64,000 bases of DNA from Mycobacterium sp. PSTR-4-N. Its GTDB lineage: Bacteria; Actinomycetota; Actinomycetes; Mycobacteriales; Mycobacteriaceae. The DNA lies in contig NZ_JAKRFN010000011.1 in assembly GCF_022348085.1 (NCBI RefSeq), positions 62,001 through 126,000 of the forward strand. The letters are read 5' to 3'. The position numbers were made by a program, and so were the translations under genes. Under the pieces are notes generated by a model, which searched no databases, was not told where the DNA came from, and saw only the letters and a program-made list of their open reading frames with translations. The stretch's first letter is position 1. Each line of letters begins with the position of its first letter. Shown one piece after another: positions 1-7,777 of this stretch.

Positions 1-980
1 AACGCAAGGAGTACGACGAGACCCGTCGGCTCTTCGCGGGCGGCGGGTTCGGCCGGGGCCGCGCCGGCGGTGGCGGTTTCGGCGGGTTCGGCGGCGGTGA
101 TGGTCAGGAGTTCAACCTCAACGACCTGTTCGACGCTGCCGGGCAGACCGGGGGCGCGAACATCGGTGACCTGTTCGGTGGGTTGTTCGGCCGAGGCGCA
201 CAGCAGCCGCGGCCGAGCCGCCCCCGGCGGGGCAACGACCTCGAGACCGAGACCGAACTGAGTTTCCTCGAGGCCACCAAGGGCGTGGCGATGCCGTTGC
301 GGCTGACCAGCCCTGCCCCGTGCACGAACTGCCACGGCAGCGGTGCCCGCCCGGGTACCAGCCCGAAGGTCTGCCCGAACTGCAACGGCGCCGGTGTCAT
401 CAGCCGCAACCAGGGTGCGTTCGGGTTCTCCGAGCCGTGCACGGAGTGCCGTGGCAGTGGGTCGATCATCGAGCACCCCTGCGACGAGTGCAAGGGCACC
501 GGGGTCACCACCCGCACCCGCACCATCAACGTGCGGATACCGCCGGGAGTCGAAGACGGACAACGTATCCGGCTCGCCGGTCAGGGCGAAGCAGGGTTGC
601 GCGGCGCCCCGTCGGGTGACCTCTACGTCACCGTGCACGTGCGCCCCGACAAGGTGTTCGGCCGCAACGGCGACGACCTGACGGTCACGGTGCCCGTCGC
701 CTTCCATGAACTGGCCCTGGGCACAACGCTGTCCGTGCCGACGCTGGAAGGCAAGGTCGGGGTGCGGGTGCCGAAGGGCACGTCGGACGGACGCATCCTG
801 CGGGTGCGCGGTCGTGGGGTGCCCAAACGCTCCGGCGGCAACGGCGACCTGTTGGTCACCGTGAAGGTGGCCGTGCCGTCGAATCTCGAAGGTGAGGCCG
901 CCGAGGCGTTGGAGGCCTACGCACAAGCCGAGCGCGCCAGCGGCTTCGATCCGCGGGCGGGATGGGCCGGTGCCCAGTGA
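1..980 (+). CDS. dnaJ: Chaperone protein DnaJ (5' end outside window)
   Basis: J-protein co-chaperone that delivers unfolded substrates to DnaK and stimulates its ATPase in the cytosol. The reading frame is open from the first bases. The visible part starts at the end of the J domain ([11 protein letters not shown]), followed by a Gly/Phe-rich linker and four CxxCxGxG zinc motifs at about 321-515 ([32 protein letters not shown]). The C-terminal substrate-binding domains follow. The J domain with its HPD motif lies upstream and cannot be seen. The stop overlaps the hspR GTG by 4 bases, so the two genes are co-transcribed, presumably with dnaK and grpE upstream. Confidence 0.97.
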   Translation, partial: RKEYDETRRLFAGGGFGRGRAGGGGFGGFGGGDGQEFNLNDLFDAAGQTGGANIGDLFGGLFGRGAQQPRPSRPRRGNDLETETELSFLEATKGVAMPLRLTSPAPCTNCHGSGARPGTSPKVCPNCNGAGVISRNQGAFGFSEPCTECRGSGSIIEHPCDECKGTGVTTRTRTINVRIPPGVEDGQRIRLAGQGEAGLRGAPSGDLYVTVHVRPDKVFGRNGDDLTVTVPVAFHELALGTTLSVPTLEGKVGVRVPKGTSDGRILRVRGRGVPKRSGGNGDLLVTVKVAVPSNLEGEAAEALEAYAQAERASGFDPRAGWAGAQ

Positions 981-1351
981 GCCCCGGGCGCAAAGACCAG
1001 AAGGACCAGGCCAGGACGTTCCTGATCTCGGTCGCCGCCGAGCTGGCCGGTATGCATGCGCAGACGCTGCGCACATACGACCGGCTCGGCCTGGTCAGCC
1101 CCGAACGCACATCCGGTGGGGGACGGCGCTATTCGCAACGCGACGTCGACCTCCTCCGCGAAGTGCAGCGACTCTCGCAGGACGAGGGCGTCAACCTGGC
1201 CGGCATCAAGCGCATCATCGAACTGACCAATCAGGTCGAGGCGCTGCAGGCACGGGTGCGTGAACTCTCCGCCGAGGTCGAGCACCTGCGTGCGCAACCC
1301 CGGGCCAAGAGCACAGCGCTGGTCGTGTGGCAGCCACGCAACCAGCGCTGA
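977..1351 (+). CDS. hspR: Heat-shock repressor HspR (MerR family)
   Basis: MerR-type repressor that binds HAIR inverted repeats and shuts off the dnaK and clpB operons until heat or unfolded protein titrates it or its DnaK partner. The N-terminal helix-turn-helix reads [20 protein letters not shown], followed by the GGGRRYS wing, a coiled-coil dimerisation helix and a C-terminal KSTALVVW tail as in mycobacterial HspR. The start at GTG 977 makes a GTGA overlap with dnaJ; an in-frame ATG at 962 is possible but lies deeper inside dnaJ. A fitting operator lies in front of clpB at 18447-18467. Confidence 0.95.
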   Translation: MSPGRKDQKDQARTFLISVAAELAGMHAQTLRTYDRLGLVSPERTSGGGRRYSQRDVDLLREVQRLSQDEGVNLAGIKRIIELTNQVEALQARVRELSAEVEHLRAQPRAKSTALVVWQPRNQR

Positions 1352-1354
1352 GGC

Positions 1355-2356
1355 TCAGGACAGCAGGGCGCCCCGCGTCCGCAGGGAAGAATGCATCCCC
1401 GCATACGGGTGCGCCTCGGGCAGAAGGTCTTTCGCGATCTTGGTGACGGCGCTGTAGTTCACGTCGACCACATTGGCCAGCGGTGAACGGCACAGCTGGC
1501 TGCACAGCTGGTAGGCGTCCAGCTCGCCGAGTCCGTAGAGCTCGACCAGCCACCGCACCATCTCCACCTGGCTGCACCGCCAGGCATCCTCGAGCGGCCG
1601 CGCGGACCCCACGGTCAACAAGGCGTCGTCGTGTTCGAGCCGGGGCCATGCCGGTGCGTTGCCCTTGATCAGCTCGACGATGAGCGTCACGTCCATCGCG
1701 CCTTCCAGTGCGGTGCCGCAGGTTTCACCCTCGCCCTGCCGGTAGTGGCCGTCGCCGATCGAGAACAGGGCGCCCTCGACATTGACGCCGAGGTACACCG
1801 TGGTGCCCGCACGAAGCTCCGGGGTGTCCATGTTCCCGCCGAAGTAGTCCGGCACCAGAGTCGTGCGCACCTCCCGCAGGGCGGGGGCCACCCCGACGGT
1901 CCCGAGCATCGGGGCCAACGGCACCCGAAGTTCGAAGTCCGATTGGTGCGCGGTGAACAGCGCGGTGTCGGTGGCCCGGTCGACCGTGTAGATCCACGTC
2001 AGTTCCGGCAGGGGCGGCTGCAGCCCCGCGGTACGGTCGGTCCCGGTGAGCGCACCGAACAGCGGGATCGTCGTCGACGCCGCCCAATCCCGCGCCGGGG
2101 TCAATGACACCACGTGCAGAGCCAGAGTGTCCCCGGGTTCGGCGCCGCGGACGTAGAAGGGCCCGGTCTGCGGATTCAGCTCCTTCGGATTCAGCACCTG
2201 GCTGGGACGGTCGTCGCGAGAGGTGACCCGGCCGGCGAAAGCATCTTCGGTCCAGAGCCGCAGTGCGGCACCGGGGTCCACCTCCATCACCGGTTCGGCA
2301 CCACCGAAGGTCCAGACGTATTGGTCTCTGGTCGGGGTGAACTCAACGACCTGCAC
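1355..2356 (-). CDS. Acetamidase/formamidase family protein
   Basis: Predicted FmdA/AmdA-type amidase that hydrolyses short aliphatic amides to the acid and ammonia in the cytosol. It has 333 residues, usual for the family, with family-like segments such as FYVRGAEPGDTLALHV, VPDYFGGNMDT and a GDGHYRQGEGE stretch near the middle. The GTG start at 2356 has a GGGAG ribosome site 6 bases away and overlaps the end of cbtA by 14 bases, so it is the last gene of a cbtB-cbtA-amidase operon. Opposite this operon lies a nitrile hydratase operon whose product, an amide, would be its substrate. The physiological role is inferred from this context. Confidence 0.88.
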   Translation of the reverse strand: MQVVEFTPTRDQYVWTFGGAEPVMEVDPGAALRLWTEDAFAGRVTSRDDRPSQVLNPKELNPQTGPFYVRGAEPGDTLALHVVSLTPARDWAASTTIPLFGALTGTDRTAGLQPPLPELTWIYTVDRATDTALFTAHQSDFELRVPLAPMLGTVGVAPALREVRTTLVPDYFGGNMDTPELRAGTTVYLGVNVEGALFSIGDGHYRQGEGETCGTALEGAMDVTLIVELIKGNAPAWPRLEHDDALLTVGSARPLEDAWRCSQVEMVRWLVELYGLGELDAYQLCSQLCRSPLANVVDVNYSAVTKIAKDLLPEAHPYAGMHSSLRTRGALLS

Positions 2357-3107
2357 GGGCCGCTCCCACCGTGGCGGAGGTGAGCACGCGGGGGAGAAGC
2401 ACCGACGTCACCGCACCGAGCGTGGACCACATCAGTGCCTGGCCGACCAGCGACGACAGTCGGAAGTCGGCGAGCAGCTCAGCAGGGAACCCGTGGGGAA
2501 CCTCGTTAAAGGCGGGCAGCGCGAGCCCCACCCCCGTCATGACCACGACGTAGCCGCCGATCGATGCAGCGACGGCTGCCGCGCCGCCGATCCGCGGTGC
2601 CAGGCGCAACCCCGCCGCCAGACCGGCGGCGGCCGCCGCAAGAGAAGCCGCGAGGACGATCAGGTAGGTCAGAGTGCGGTCGCCCGCGGTCTCCTCCAGT
2701 CCCACGCCCGGTGGGTTGGCCGGGTAGACCAGGAACGGCACCACCGCGACACAGACGAAGCCCGCCGCCGCGCTCGCGGCGGCCAGACCCGACAGACCCG
2801 TGTGCCGACCGTGCCGCTGGAATGCAGCGATGACCACGGTCAACGCCACCGCGAACAGAGCACCCATGATGACTCCGAAGGCGACGGTGCCCACCGCGGA
2901 GCCGATGTTCTCCTGGGCTGCCCTGCTGAACACCTCGTGCTCGTGGCCGTGCCCGCCCTCGAGGGCTTCGGCGGCGTGTGAGCGTTGCTCCTCGTAGTCG
3001 ACGGCGTCGGCGATCAGCGGCGCCAGGTGCCAGCGCGCGTATCCGAAGGTCACCGCGCCGGCGGCGACCCCGCCGGTGATGCCCAATCCGATGATGCGTT
3101 TCTCCAT
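2343..3107 (-). CDS. cbtA: CbtA family cobalt transporter subunit
   Basis: Membrane subunit of the CbtAB cobalt uptake system. It has 254 residues with about six hydrophobic helices and a histidine-rich loop (EGGHGHEHEVF) after the first helix that fits metal handling. The ATG at 3107 is preceded by AAGGGATCGAG; the frame stays open upstream but without a better start. It lies 14 bases from cbtB and overlaps the amidase gene. The beside-lying nitrile hydratase is of the cobalt type, so this pair most likely feeds Co2+ to that enzyme, as NhlF does in Rhodococcus, rather than serving cobalamin synthesis. Confidence 0.85.
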   Translation of the reverse strand: MEKRIIGLGITGGVAAGAVTFGYARWHLAPLIADAVDYEEQRSHAAEALEGGHGHEHEVFSRAAQENIGSAVGTVAFGVIMGALFAVALTVVIAAFQRHGRHTGLSGLAAASAAAGFVCVAVVPFLVYPANPPGVGLEETAGDRTLTYLIVLAASLAAAAAGLAAGLRLAPRIGGAAAVAASIGGYVVVMTGVGLALPAFNEVPHGFPAELLADFRLSSLVGQALMWSTLGAVTSVLLPRVLTSATVGAARAGR

Positions 3108-3121
3108 GATCTCGATCCCTT

Positions 3122-3337
3122 CTAGTGGCAGGGGAATCCGAGCAGGTGCCTGGCGTCGTGCAGGAACTCGTGCACGTGGGTATCGGAACCGAACACCGAT
3201 ACGGCGCCCTGGTCGTACCCGAGGAAGTAGTAGGCGATCAGGGCGAGCGCGGTGGTCGTGGTGAGCCAGAGCGCGGCTTCCAGCCGCGAGGTGTCGAGGG
3301 CGTCTGTGCGCGGTGACGCGACTGTGCGTGAAGTCAT
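3122..3337 (-). CDS. cbtB: CbtB family cobalt transporter subunit
   Basis: Small partner of CbtA, 71 residues: one transmembrane helix (LWLTTTTALALIAYYFLGY) and the typical C-terminal metal-binding tail HVHEFLHDARHLLGFPCH. ATG 3337 is chosen because GGAGGA sits 8 bases upstream; an in-frame ATG at 3352 has no ribosome site. It is the first gene of the minus-strand cobalt-amidase operon and is divergent from nitrile hydratase beta, sharing a 248-base control region. No cobalamin riboswitch consensus was found upstream. Confidence 0.88.
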   Translation of the reverse strand: MTSRTVASPRTDALDTSRLEAALWLTTTTALALIAYYFLGYDQGAVSVFGSDTHVHEFLHDARHLLGFPCH

Positions 3338-3585
3338 GGGGGCTTCCTCCATCGTGAAAAGTTGCTGAGTGGAAATATTCCTGACGATCGACAGTCTGGG
3401 AACCCGCGCAGGTCGCCGTCAACCGGAAGGCGCCCGCACAAACCCTGTGATACCTACTTTTAACATCCCGACCGCGCACGTTAAGCCGCGGTAACAGCTG
3501 CGACCGAGCGATTGCGCGCACCGTTGGGACGTGTACATAGTTTCTACTGAAAGTATTGGCGACATGAACCAAGGAGGCTGGGCAG
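3338..3585. promoter_or_regulatory. Divergent control region of the nitrile cluster
   Basis: This intergenic region must hold promoters for both the cobalt-amidase operon and the nitrile hydratase operon. A near-palindrome TAGTTTC-TACT-GAAAGTA at 3538-3555 (six of seven arm bases match) lies 30 bases before the nitrile hydratase start and has the size of a MarR operator. A weaker TTAAC...GTTAA pair lies at 3460-3484. The downstream MarR gene is the natural candidate to bind here. No B12 riboswitch core was recognised. Confidence 0.45.
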
Positions 3586-4284
3586 ATGCACGGTCCGCAT
3601 GATCTCGGCGGGCGCGATGGTGTGGGTGCCATCGCCGAAGAATTCCTGGAACCGGGAATCCCCGACTGGCGCTATCCCTTCGAGGGGCGCATGCACGCGG
3701 TGACGGCGATGGCTATCGCCAAGGGTGCCTTCAATCTCGACGAGCAGCGCCACGGCATCGAGCTGATGAAGTGGAGCGACTACCTGGACTCCACCTACTA
3801 CGCACACTGGCTGTTCTCGGTGGAGAAGTTGCTCAACGACAAGGGATACATCTCGCACGAGGAGGTCGATGCGCGCATGGCCGAGCTCGGAACCCCCGAG
3901 ATGACGCCCCACCCGACGAAGCCGGACACGCTCTCCCCGTTCGCGCAGACGATGATCGACGTGCTGTGGGCCGGCACACCGCACGACCTGCCGGCCGATT
4001 CACCGCCGGCGTTCGAGGTGGGAGACGCCGTCGCCGTACGCAACATCAGCGCCACCACACACAACCGGTTGCCCGGTTACCTGCGGCGGGCCCGCGGCGT
4101 GATCGCCAAACAGTACGGCGCATTCCACGATCCGGCCGCCAGCGCGCACGAGTACAAGGACGTTCCACATCAGCTCTACATGGTGAAGTTCAGTTCCACC
4201 GAACTGTGGGGCGACGACGCGGCCGAAGAATTCGACCTCTACGCCGACCTGTTCGAGAGTTACCTCGAACCCATCGGCGAGTGA
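3586..4284 (+). CDS. nthB: Nitrile hydratase subunit beta
   Basis: Beta subunit of the cytosolic enzyme that hydrates nitriles to amides. It has 232 residues, starts with the family signature MHGPHDLGGRDG and contains HWLFSVEKLL and a C-terminal SH3-like domain (FEVGDAVAVRNI...YKDVPHQLYMVKF) that packs on the alpha subunit. AAGGAGG stands 8 bases before the ATG. The beta-before-alpha order is that of cobalt-type enzymes such as R. rhodochrous J1; iron-type clusters are usually alpha-beta. It lies 40 bases upstream of the alpha gene. Confidence 0.95.
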   Translation: MHGPHDLGGRDGVGAIAEEFLEPGIPDWRYPFEGRMHAVTAMAIAKGAFNLDEQRHGIELMKWSDYLDSTYYAHWLFSVEKLLNDKGYISHEEVDARMAELGTPEMTPHPTKPDTLSPFAQTMIDVLWAGTPHDLPADSPPAFEVGDAVAVRNISATTHNRLPGYLRRARGVIAKQYGAFHDPAASAHEYKDVPHQLYMVKFSSTELWGDDAAEEFDLYADLFESYLEPIGE

Positions 4285-4324
4285 TCCCAGAAACCCCGAG
4301 ACGACGAGAAACTAGGAGACACAG

Positions 4325-4921
4325 ATGGATTGGCTGTCATTGAGCGACGTCGAAGCGCGCGTGAACGCGCTCGAGTCACTGATGGTGGAGAAGGGCCTCG
4401 CCGAACACGAGGCTGTCGATGCGGTGGTGGCCTCGTTCGAGAACGACATGGGCCCCGTCAACGGTGCCAAGGTCGTGGTGCGGGCCTGGACCGATCCGGA
4501 GTACCGCGAGTGGTTGCTCACCGATGCCACCGCGGCGATCGCCGACATGGGCTTCACCGGGCTGCAGACCGAGCACATGGTCGCGGTGGAGAACACTGCG
4601 GAGCGGCACAACGTCGTGGTGTGCACGTTGTGCTCGTGCTATCCGTGGACCCTGCTGGGCATTCCGCCGGCCTGGTTCAAATACCCCCAGTACCGCGCCC
4701 GCGTGGTGAAGGAACCACGAAGTGTGCTGGCCGAATTCGGGGTGACGCTGGCCGACGACGTCCACATCGACGTCTGGGACAGCAGTGCCGAGATCCGTTA
4801 CCTGGTGATTCCGCAGCGGCCCGAGGGAACCGAGCGCCTCAGTGAGGACGAACTCATCGCCCTGGTGAGCCGGGACTCCATGGTCGGCACCGCTGTGCTG
4901 TCCGCACCGAAGGCGGCCTGA
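4325..4921 (+). CDS. nthA: Nitrile hydratase subunit alpha, cobalt type
   Basis: Catalytic, metal-binding subunit (198 residues). The metal centre CTLCSC is at residues 100-105; Thr at the second position marks the Co(III) type, since iron enzymes have Ser there. Two of the cysteines are oxidised to sulfinate and sulfenate in known enzymes. The following segment YPWTLLGIPPAWFK and PQYRARVVKEPR are family hallmarks. ATG 4325 follows CTAGGAGACACAG. Its operon carries the activator directly downstream and a cobalt importer divergently upstream. Confidence 0.96.
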   Translation: MDWLSLSDVEARVNALESLMVEKGLAEHEAVDAVVASFENDMGPVNGAKVVVRAWTDPEYREWLLTDATAAIADMGFTGLQTEHMVAVENTAERHNVVVCTLCSCYPWTLLGIPPAWFKYPQYRARVVKEPRSVLAEFGVTLADDVHIDVWDSSAEIRYLVIPQRPEGTERLSEDELIALVSRDSMVGTAVLSAPKAA

Positions 4922-4922
4922 C

Positions 4923-5285
4923 ATGTCTGCACCCACCATCGTCGAGTTCGACGCACCGGGGACGGCCGCTGCGCTGCCAAGGTCCAACGGCGAGCTCGTC
5001 TTCGACGCCCCATGGCAGGGACGGCTTTTCGGCCTCGTGGTACAGATGTGCCAAGCCGGCATGTTCACCTGGGACGAGTTCAAGAAGCACCTGATCGACG
5101 TCATCGGTGAGTCGGGCATCGACGACGTCTGCGATCCCTCGGTCTACTACCGCCAGTTCGGTGACGCATTCTGCCGGCTCGCCCTGGAGAAACAGTTCAT
5201 CGCCGAAGCAGGTCTGGAAGAGCGTGTGCGTCTCGAGGCATCTCGATTGGCCCATGACGATCACGACCATCCGCACGAGCACTGA
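4923..5285 (+). CDS. Nitrile hydratase activator / accessory protein (P14K-like)
   Basis: Small protein (120 residues) resembling the N-terminal helical region of nitrile hydratase beta (FDAPWQGRLFGLVVQMCQAGMFTWDEF), as in the P14K/NhlE activators that insert cobalt by alpha-subunit swapping. The C-terminus is a metal-binding-looking tail HDDHDHPHEH. It starts one base after the alpha stop codon, so translation is probably coupled. Confidence 0.9.
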   Translation: MSAPTIVEFDAPGTAAALPRSNGELVFDAPWQGRLFGLVVQMCQAGMFTWDEFKKHLIDVIGESGIDDVCDPSVYYRQFGDAFCRLALEKQFIAEAGLEERVRLEASRLAHDDHDHPHEH

Positions 5286-5296
5286 GGGGCGAGTCG

Positions 5297-5809
5297 ATGT
5301 CGAAAGTCACCGCGCTGTCGATCAGCGTCGGAGTGTTGGGCATGGTGTCCACCCTGATCACCGCGACGGTGTGGCCATTGCCGGTGTGGGTGTTGTTCTT
5401 GGCGTGGGCCTCGTTCTTCTTCGTGGGGTCGGGTGTCGCCGGGTTGCTGAAGTCGGTGGCGTGCAATTGGGCGGGGATCGCGATTGCGACCGCGACGCTG
5501 CTGTCGGTTCATGCCAGTGACAGCGCGTTGCTGCTCTCGATCGCGGTCGGTGTCGGGAGCCTGGTCATGGTCCAGGTCTCGAGGTTGCCCTGGATCTCCG
5601 CGACCCCCGCGATCGTGTTCGGGTTCGCGATGACGGTCGGGACGATCGCGGCCACCGGAAACGGTATAACGACAATGGGATTGGGTCATCCGGCGTTGGT
5701 GGCCGCCGTGACCGCGGCCGTCGGCGCCTGCTTCGGACTCGCCTCCGAATGGGGTGCGGGAATGATCGCACGCCTCGCCGCACCGCGGTCGGTGGTCGCG
5801 CCGGGCTGA
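5297..5809 (+). CDS. DUF1097 family membrane protein
   Basis: Integral membrane protein of 170 residues with five or six hydrophobic helices (for example VSTLITATVWPLPVWVLFLA and SSFFFVGSG-type segments), matching the DUF1097 family as I recognise it. Function is unknown. It lies 11 bases after the activator gene with a GAGGGGCGAG ribosome site, so it belongs to the nitrile operon; uptake of a nitrile or amide, or export of the product, is possible but unproven. Confidence 0.75.
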   Translation: MSKVTALSISVGVLGMVSTLITATVWPLPVWVLFLAWASFFFVGSGVAGLLKSVACNWAGIAIATATLLSVHASDSALLLSIAVGVGSLVMVQVSRLPWISATPAIVFGFAMTVGTIAATGNGITTMGLGHPALVAAVTAAVGACFGLASEWGAGMIARLAAPRSVVAPG

Positions 5810-5869
5810 CCCGGTTACGCTGCGGAAGAGAAATTTTCGTTCATGGAAGCAACCGACACGAGGAGCGTT

Positions 5870-6313
5870 GTGCCGACGTCCATCGCCACCGAAAGCGTCT
5901 CCGAGGTGTTCTTCCGGCTCGGGCGCTGGTGGAGCGACGCGCTGTCTCAGGGGCTGCTCGACAACGACATCGCCAGCCTCGAGGGGTGGCGTGTGCTGGG
6001 TGCCCTGCGCAGCGGCGACGGCTTCACGATGACCGAGATCGCCACAGCGATGGGCATTCCCGCACCATCGCTGACCCGGATCGTCGACAAGCTCGTCGAC
6101 GGTGGGTTCGTGCTGCGCAGGGTCGACGCCACAGACCGCCGGCGGGTTCTGATCCACCTCTCGGTACGGGGAAAGACCAAGGTCCGCCGGCTCTCCCGCC
6201 AGGAAGCCGCGGTGAAGGCGATGCTCATCGAGGAGTTCGGCGAAGAGACCGCCGTCCATTTGATCCGCACGCTGGCCCGGGTGGGCGAACTGCCGTTGGA
6301 CACCCGCCAGTGA
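5870..6313 (+). CDS. MarR family transcriptional regulator (NhhD-like position)
   Basis: Winged-helix regulator of 147 residues. The recognition region reads TMTEIATAMGIPAPSLTRIVDKL, followed by a beta wing with DRRRVLIHLS. GTG 5870 has GAGGAG 6 bases upstream; an in-frame ATG at 5843 would add 9 residues with a poorer ribosome site. In Rhodococcus J1 the high-molecular-mass nitrile hydratase cluster encodes a MarR-type NhhD and an AmiC-like NhhC, and the same pair occurs here in this order. It probably controls the divergent promoter region at 3338-3585. Confidence 0.85.
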   Translation: MPTSIATESVSEVFFRLGRWWSDALSQGLLDNDIASLEGWRVLGALRSGDGFTMTEIATAMGIPAPSLTRIVDKLVDGGFVLRRVDATDRRRVLIHLSVRGKTKVRRLSRQEAAVKAMLIEEFGEETAVHLIRTLARVGELPLDTRQ

Positions 6314-6394
6314 TCGGTTTTCCTGAGCAGAACAGCCCTGCAACACCGCGGTAACGGCACACCGCCACGATGGGCGCACGAAGGAGGCGCTGCG

Positions 6395-7483
6395 ATGGAT
6401 CTGTCATCTCCCGGTGCGCGCCGGTGCACCATCGACATCGCGCTGGTCGTTCCCCGCAGCGGATCCGCGGGCATCTACGGGCCATCCTGCGAGGCATGTG
6501 CCGAGCTGGCGATCTCGGATCTCAACGGCACCGCGGGCCTGTTGGGCCGGCCGGTCCGGTTGATCCCCGTCGACGGCAGCCGGGCGCCCACGGCCGTCGC
6601 CGCGGAGGTCGCCCGCCTGGTGGCACACGGCATGATCGACGCCGTGACCGGCTGGCACATCTCGCCGGTCCGGCAGGCGCTGGCGAAGGTGACCGCGGGG
6701 CGGATCCCGTACGTGTACGGTCCGCTGTACGAGGGTGGGGAGCGCACTCCCGGGCTGTTCCTGACGGGGGAGACGCCGTCGCGTCAACTCCTGCCCGCCA
6801 TGGACTGGATGACCGCGGAGTACGGCGTCGACCGCTGGATCGTCATCGGCAACGACTACATCTGGCCCAAGCAGACCGGTGCCGCCGCCCGGTGGCATGC
6901 CCGTGCGCGAGGCCGACCACTGATAGACGAGATCTACCTTCCGCTGGGGACCGAGGACTTCAGCGCTGCGATCCGCCAGGTCGAGATCACCGGAGCTCAG
7001 GGTGTGGGTGTCGTGCTGTTGCTCGTCGGCGGCGACGGCGTGGCGTTCAACCGTCAGTTCGCCGGCTGCGGGCTGGCGGCATCGGTGCCCCGGCTCAGCC
7101 CACATGTCGAGGAGAACATGTTGCTGGCCAGCGGATCCGACAGCAATAACGGACTCTTCGCGGCGGCAGGGTACTTCGAAGCGCTGAACACCGCGGCCGG
7201 TATGGAGTTCGCCGCGCGCTACTACCGGCACTTCGGGGCCGCTGCACCCGCGCTGAACAGCATCGGTGAATCCTGTTATGAGGCAATCACGTTGCTGATC
7301 GCCCTGGCCCGGCGGGCAGGTTCGCTGGACGTGGCCGCGATGACCCTGGCCGCCGAGAACCTGACCTACGTGAGCCCCCGTGGCGAGGTGTCGATGTCAG
7401 GCAACCAGCTCAACCAGGACATCTACGTCGCGGAGGCACTGGGTCTGGATTTCGAGGTTCGGGCGCGGATCACCGCCGCCTAA
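6395..7483 (+). CDS. AmiC/NhhC-like amide-sensing binding protein
   Basis: Periplasmic-binding-fold protein of 362 residues in the branched-chain amino acid/urea/amide group (IDIALVVPRSGSAGIYGPSC at the start, then VTGWHISPVRQAL and a two-lobe fold). It has no signal peptide, so it acts in the cytoplasm like AmiC, the amide sensor of the Pseudomonas amidase operon. GAAGGAGG stands before ATG 6395. It lies 81 bases after the MarR gene. No AmiR-like antiterminator is present, which fits the Rhodococcus NhhC/NhhD arrangement better than the Pseudomonas one. It probably senses amides formed by the hydratase. Confidence 0.85.
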   Translation: MDLSSPGARRCTIDIALVVPRSGSAGIYGPSCEACAELAISDLNGTAGLLGRPVRLIPVDGSRAPTAVAAEVARLVAHGMIDAVTGWHISPVRQALAKVTAGRIPYVYGPLYEGGERTPGLFLTGETPSRQLLPAMDWMTAEYGVDRWIVIGNDYIWPKQTGAAARWHARARGRPLIDEIYLPLGTEDFSAAIRQVEITGAQGVGVVLLLVGGDGVAFNRQFAGCGLAASVPRLSPHVEENMLLASGSDSNNGLFAAAGYFEALNTAAGMEFAARYYRHFGAAAPALNSIGESCYEAITLLIALARRAGSLDVAAMTLAAENLTYVSPRGEVSMSGNQLNQDIYVAEALGLDFEVRARITAA

Positions 7484-7777
7484 CCCTTGGATGCCGTAAT
7501 CCAGCCGCGGCATGGTCCACAGCTTCGCGATACCTCTGGATATCGGCCTTCAAGAAGGCGCGCGGGTGTTGCTAGAACGAGCGTCCCCGAGGCCATCGAA
7601 CTCCGACATCAAGGTTTTGGCCGGCTGGTCGTTCTAGCTCGACGGGCTTCGCTGCTAACGCGGCTTCGGTATTCAATTAGCCGAGGCGCATACCTGTCCC
7701 GACCAGGCAAATCTTGCGGCCGACACGACCGCGACTATGGTAAGTCGCAGCACGCTATGCGCGGATGAGAGGTCGAA
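7484..7777. other. Intergenic left edge of the island, with inverted repeat
   Basis: No convincing gene is present in these 294 bases. A perfect 10-base inverted repeat, GCTAGAACGA at 7571-7580 and TCGTTCTAGC at 7629-7638, is separated by 48 bases. It may be an operator, a boundary mark or part of a leader structure. GC falls through this stretch. Confidence 0.5.

Noticed and set aside
3338-3540. Cobalamin riboswitch before cbtBA
   Set aside because: The B12-box core (GCCACTG) and other conserved parts were not found on the minus strand; the link to cobalt nitrile hydratase explains the genes better.
7487-7768. A 93-codon open frame between the AmiC-like gene and the ATPase
   Set aside because: No ribosome site, no domain and composition unlike either neighbour.
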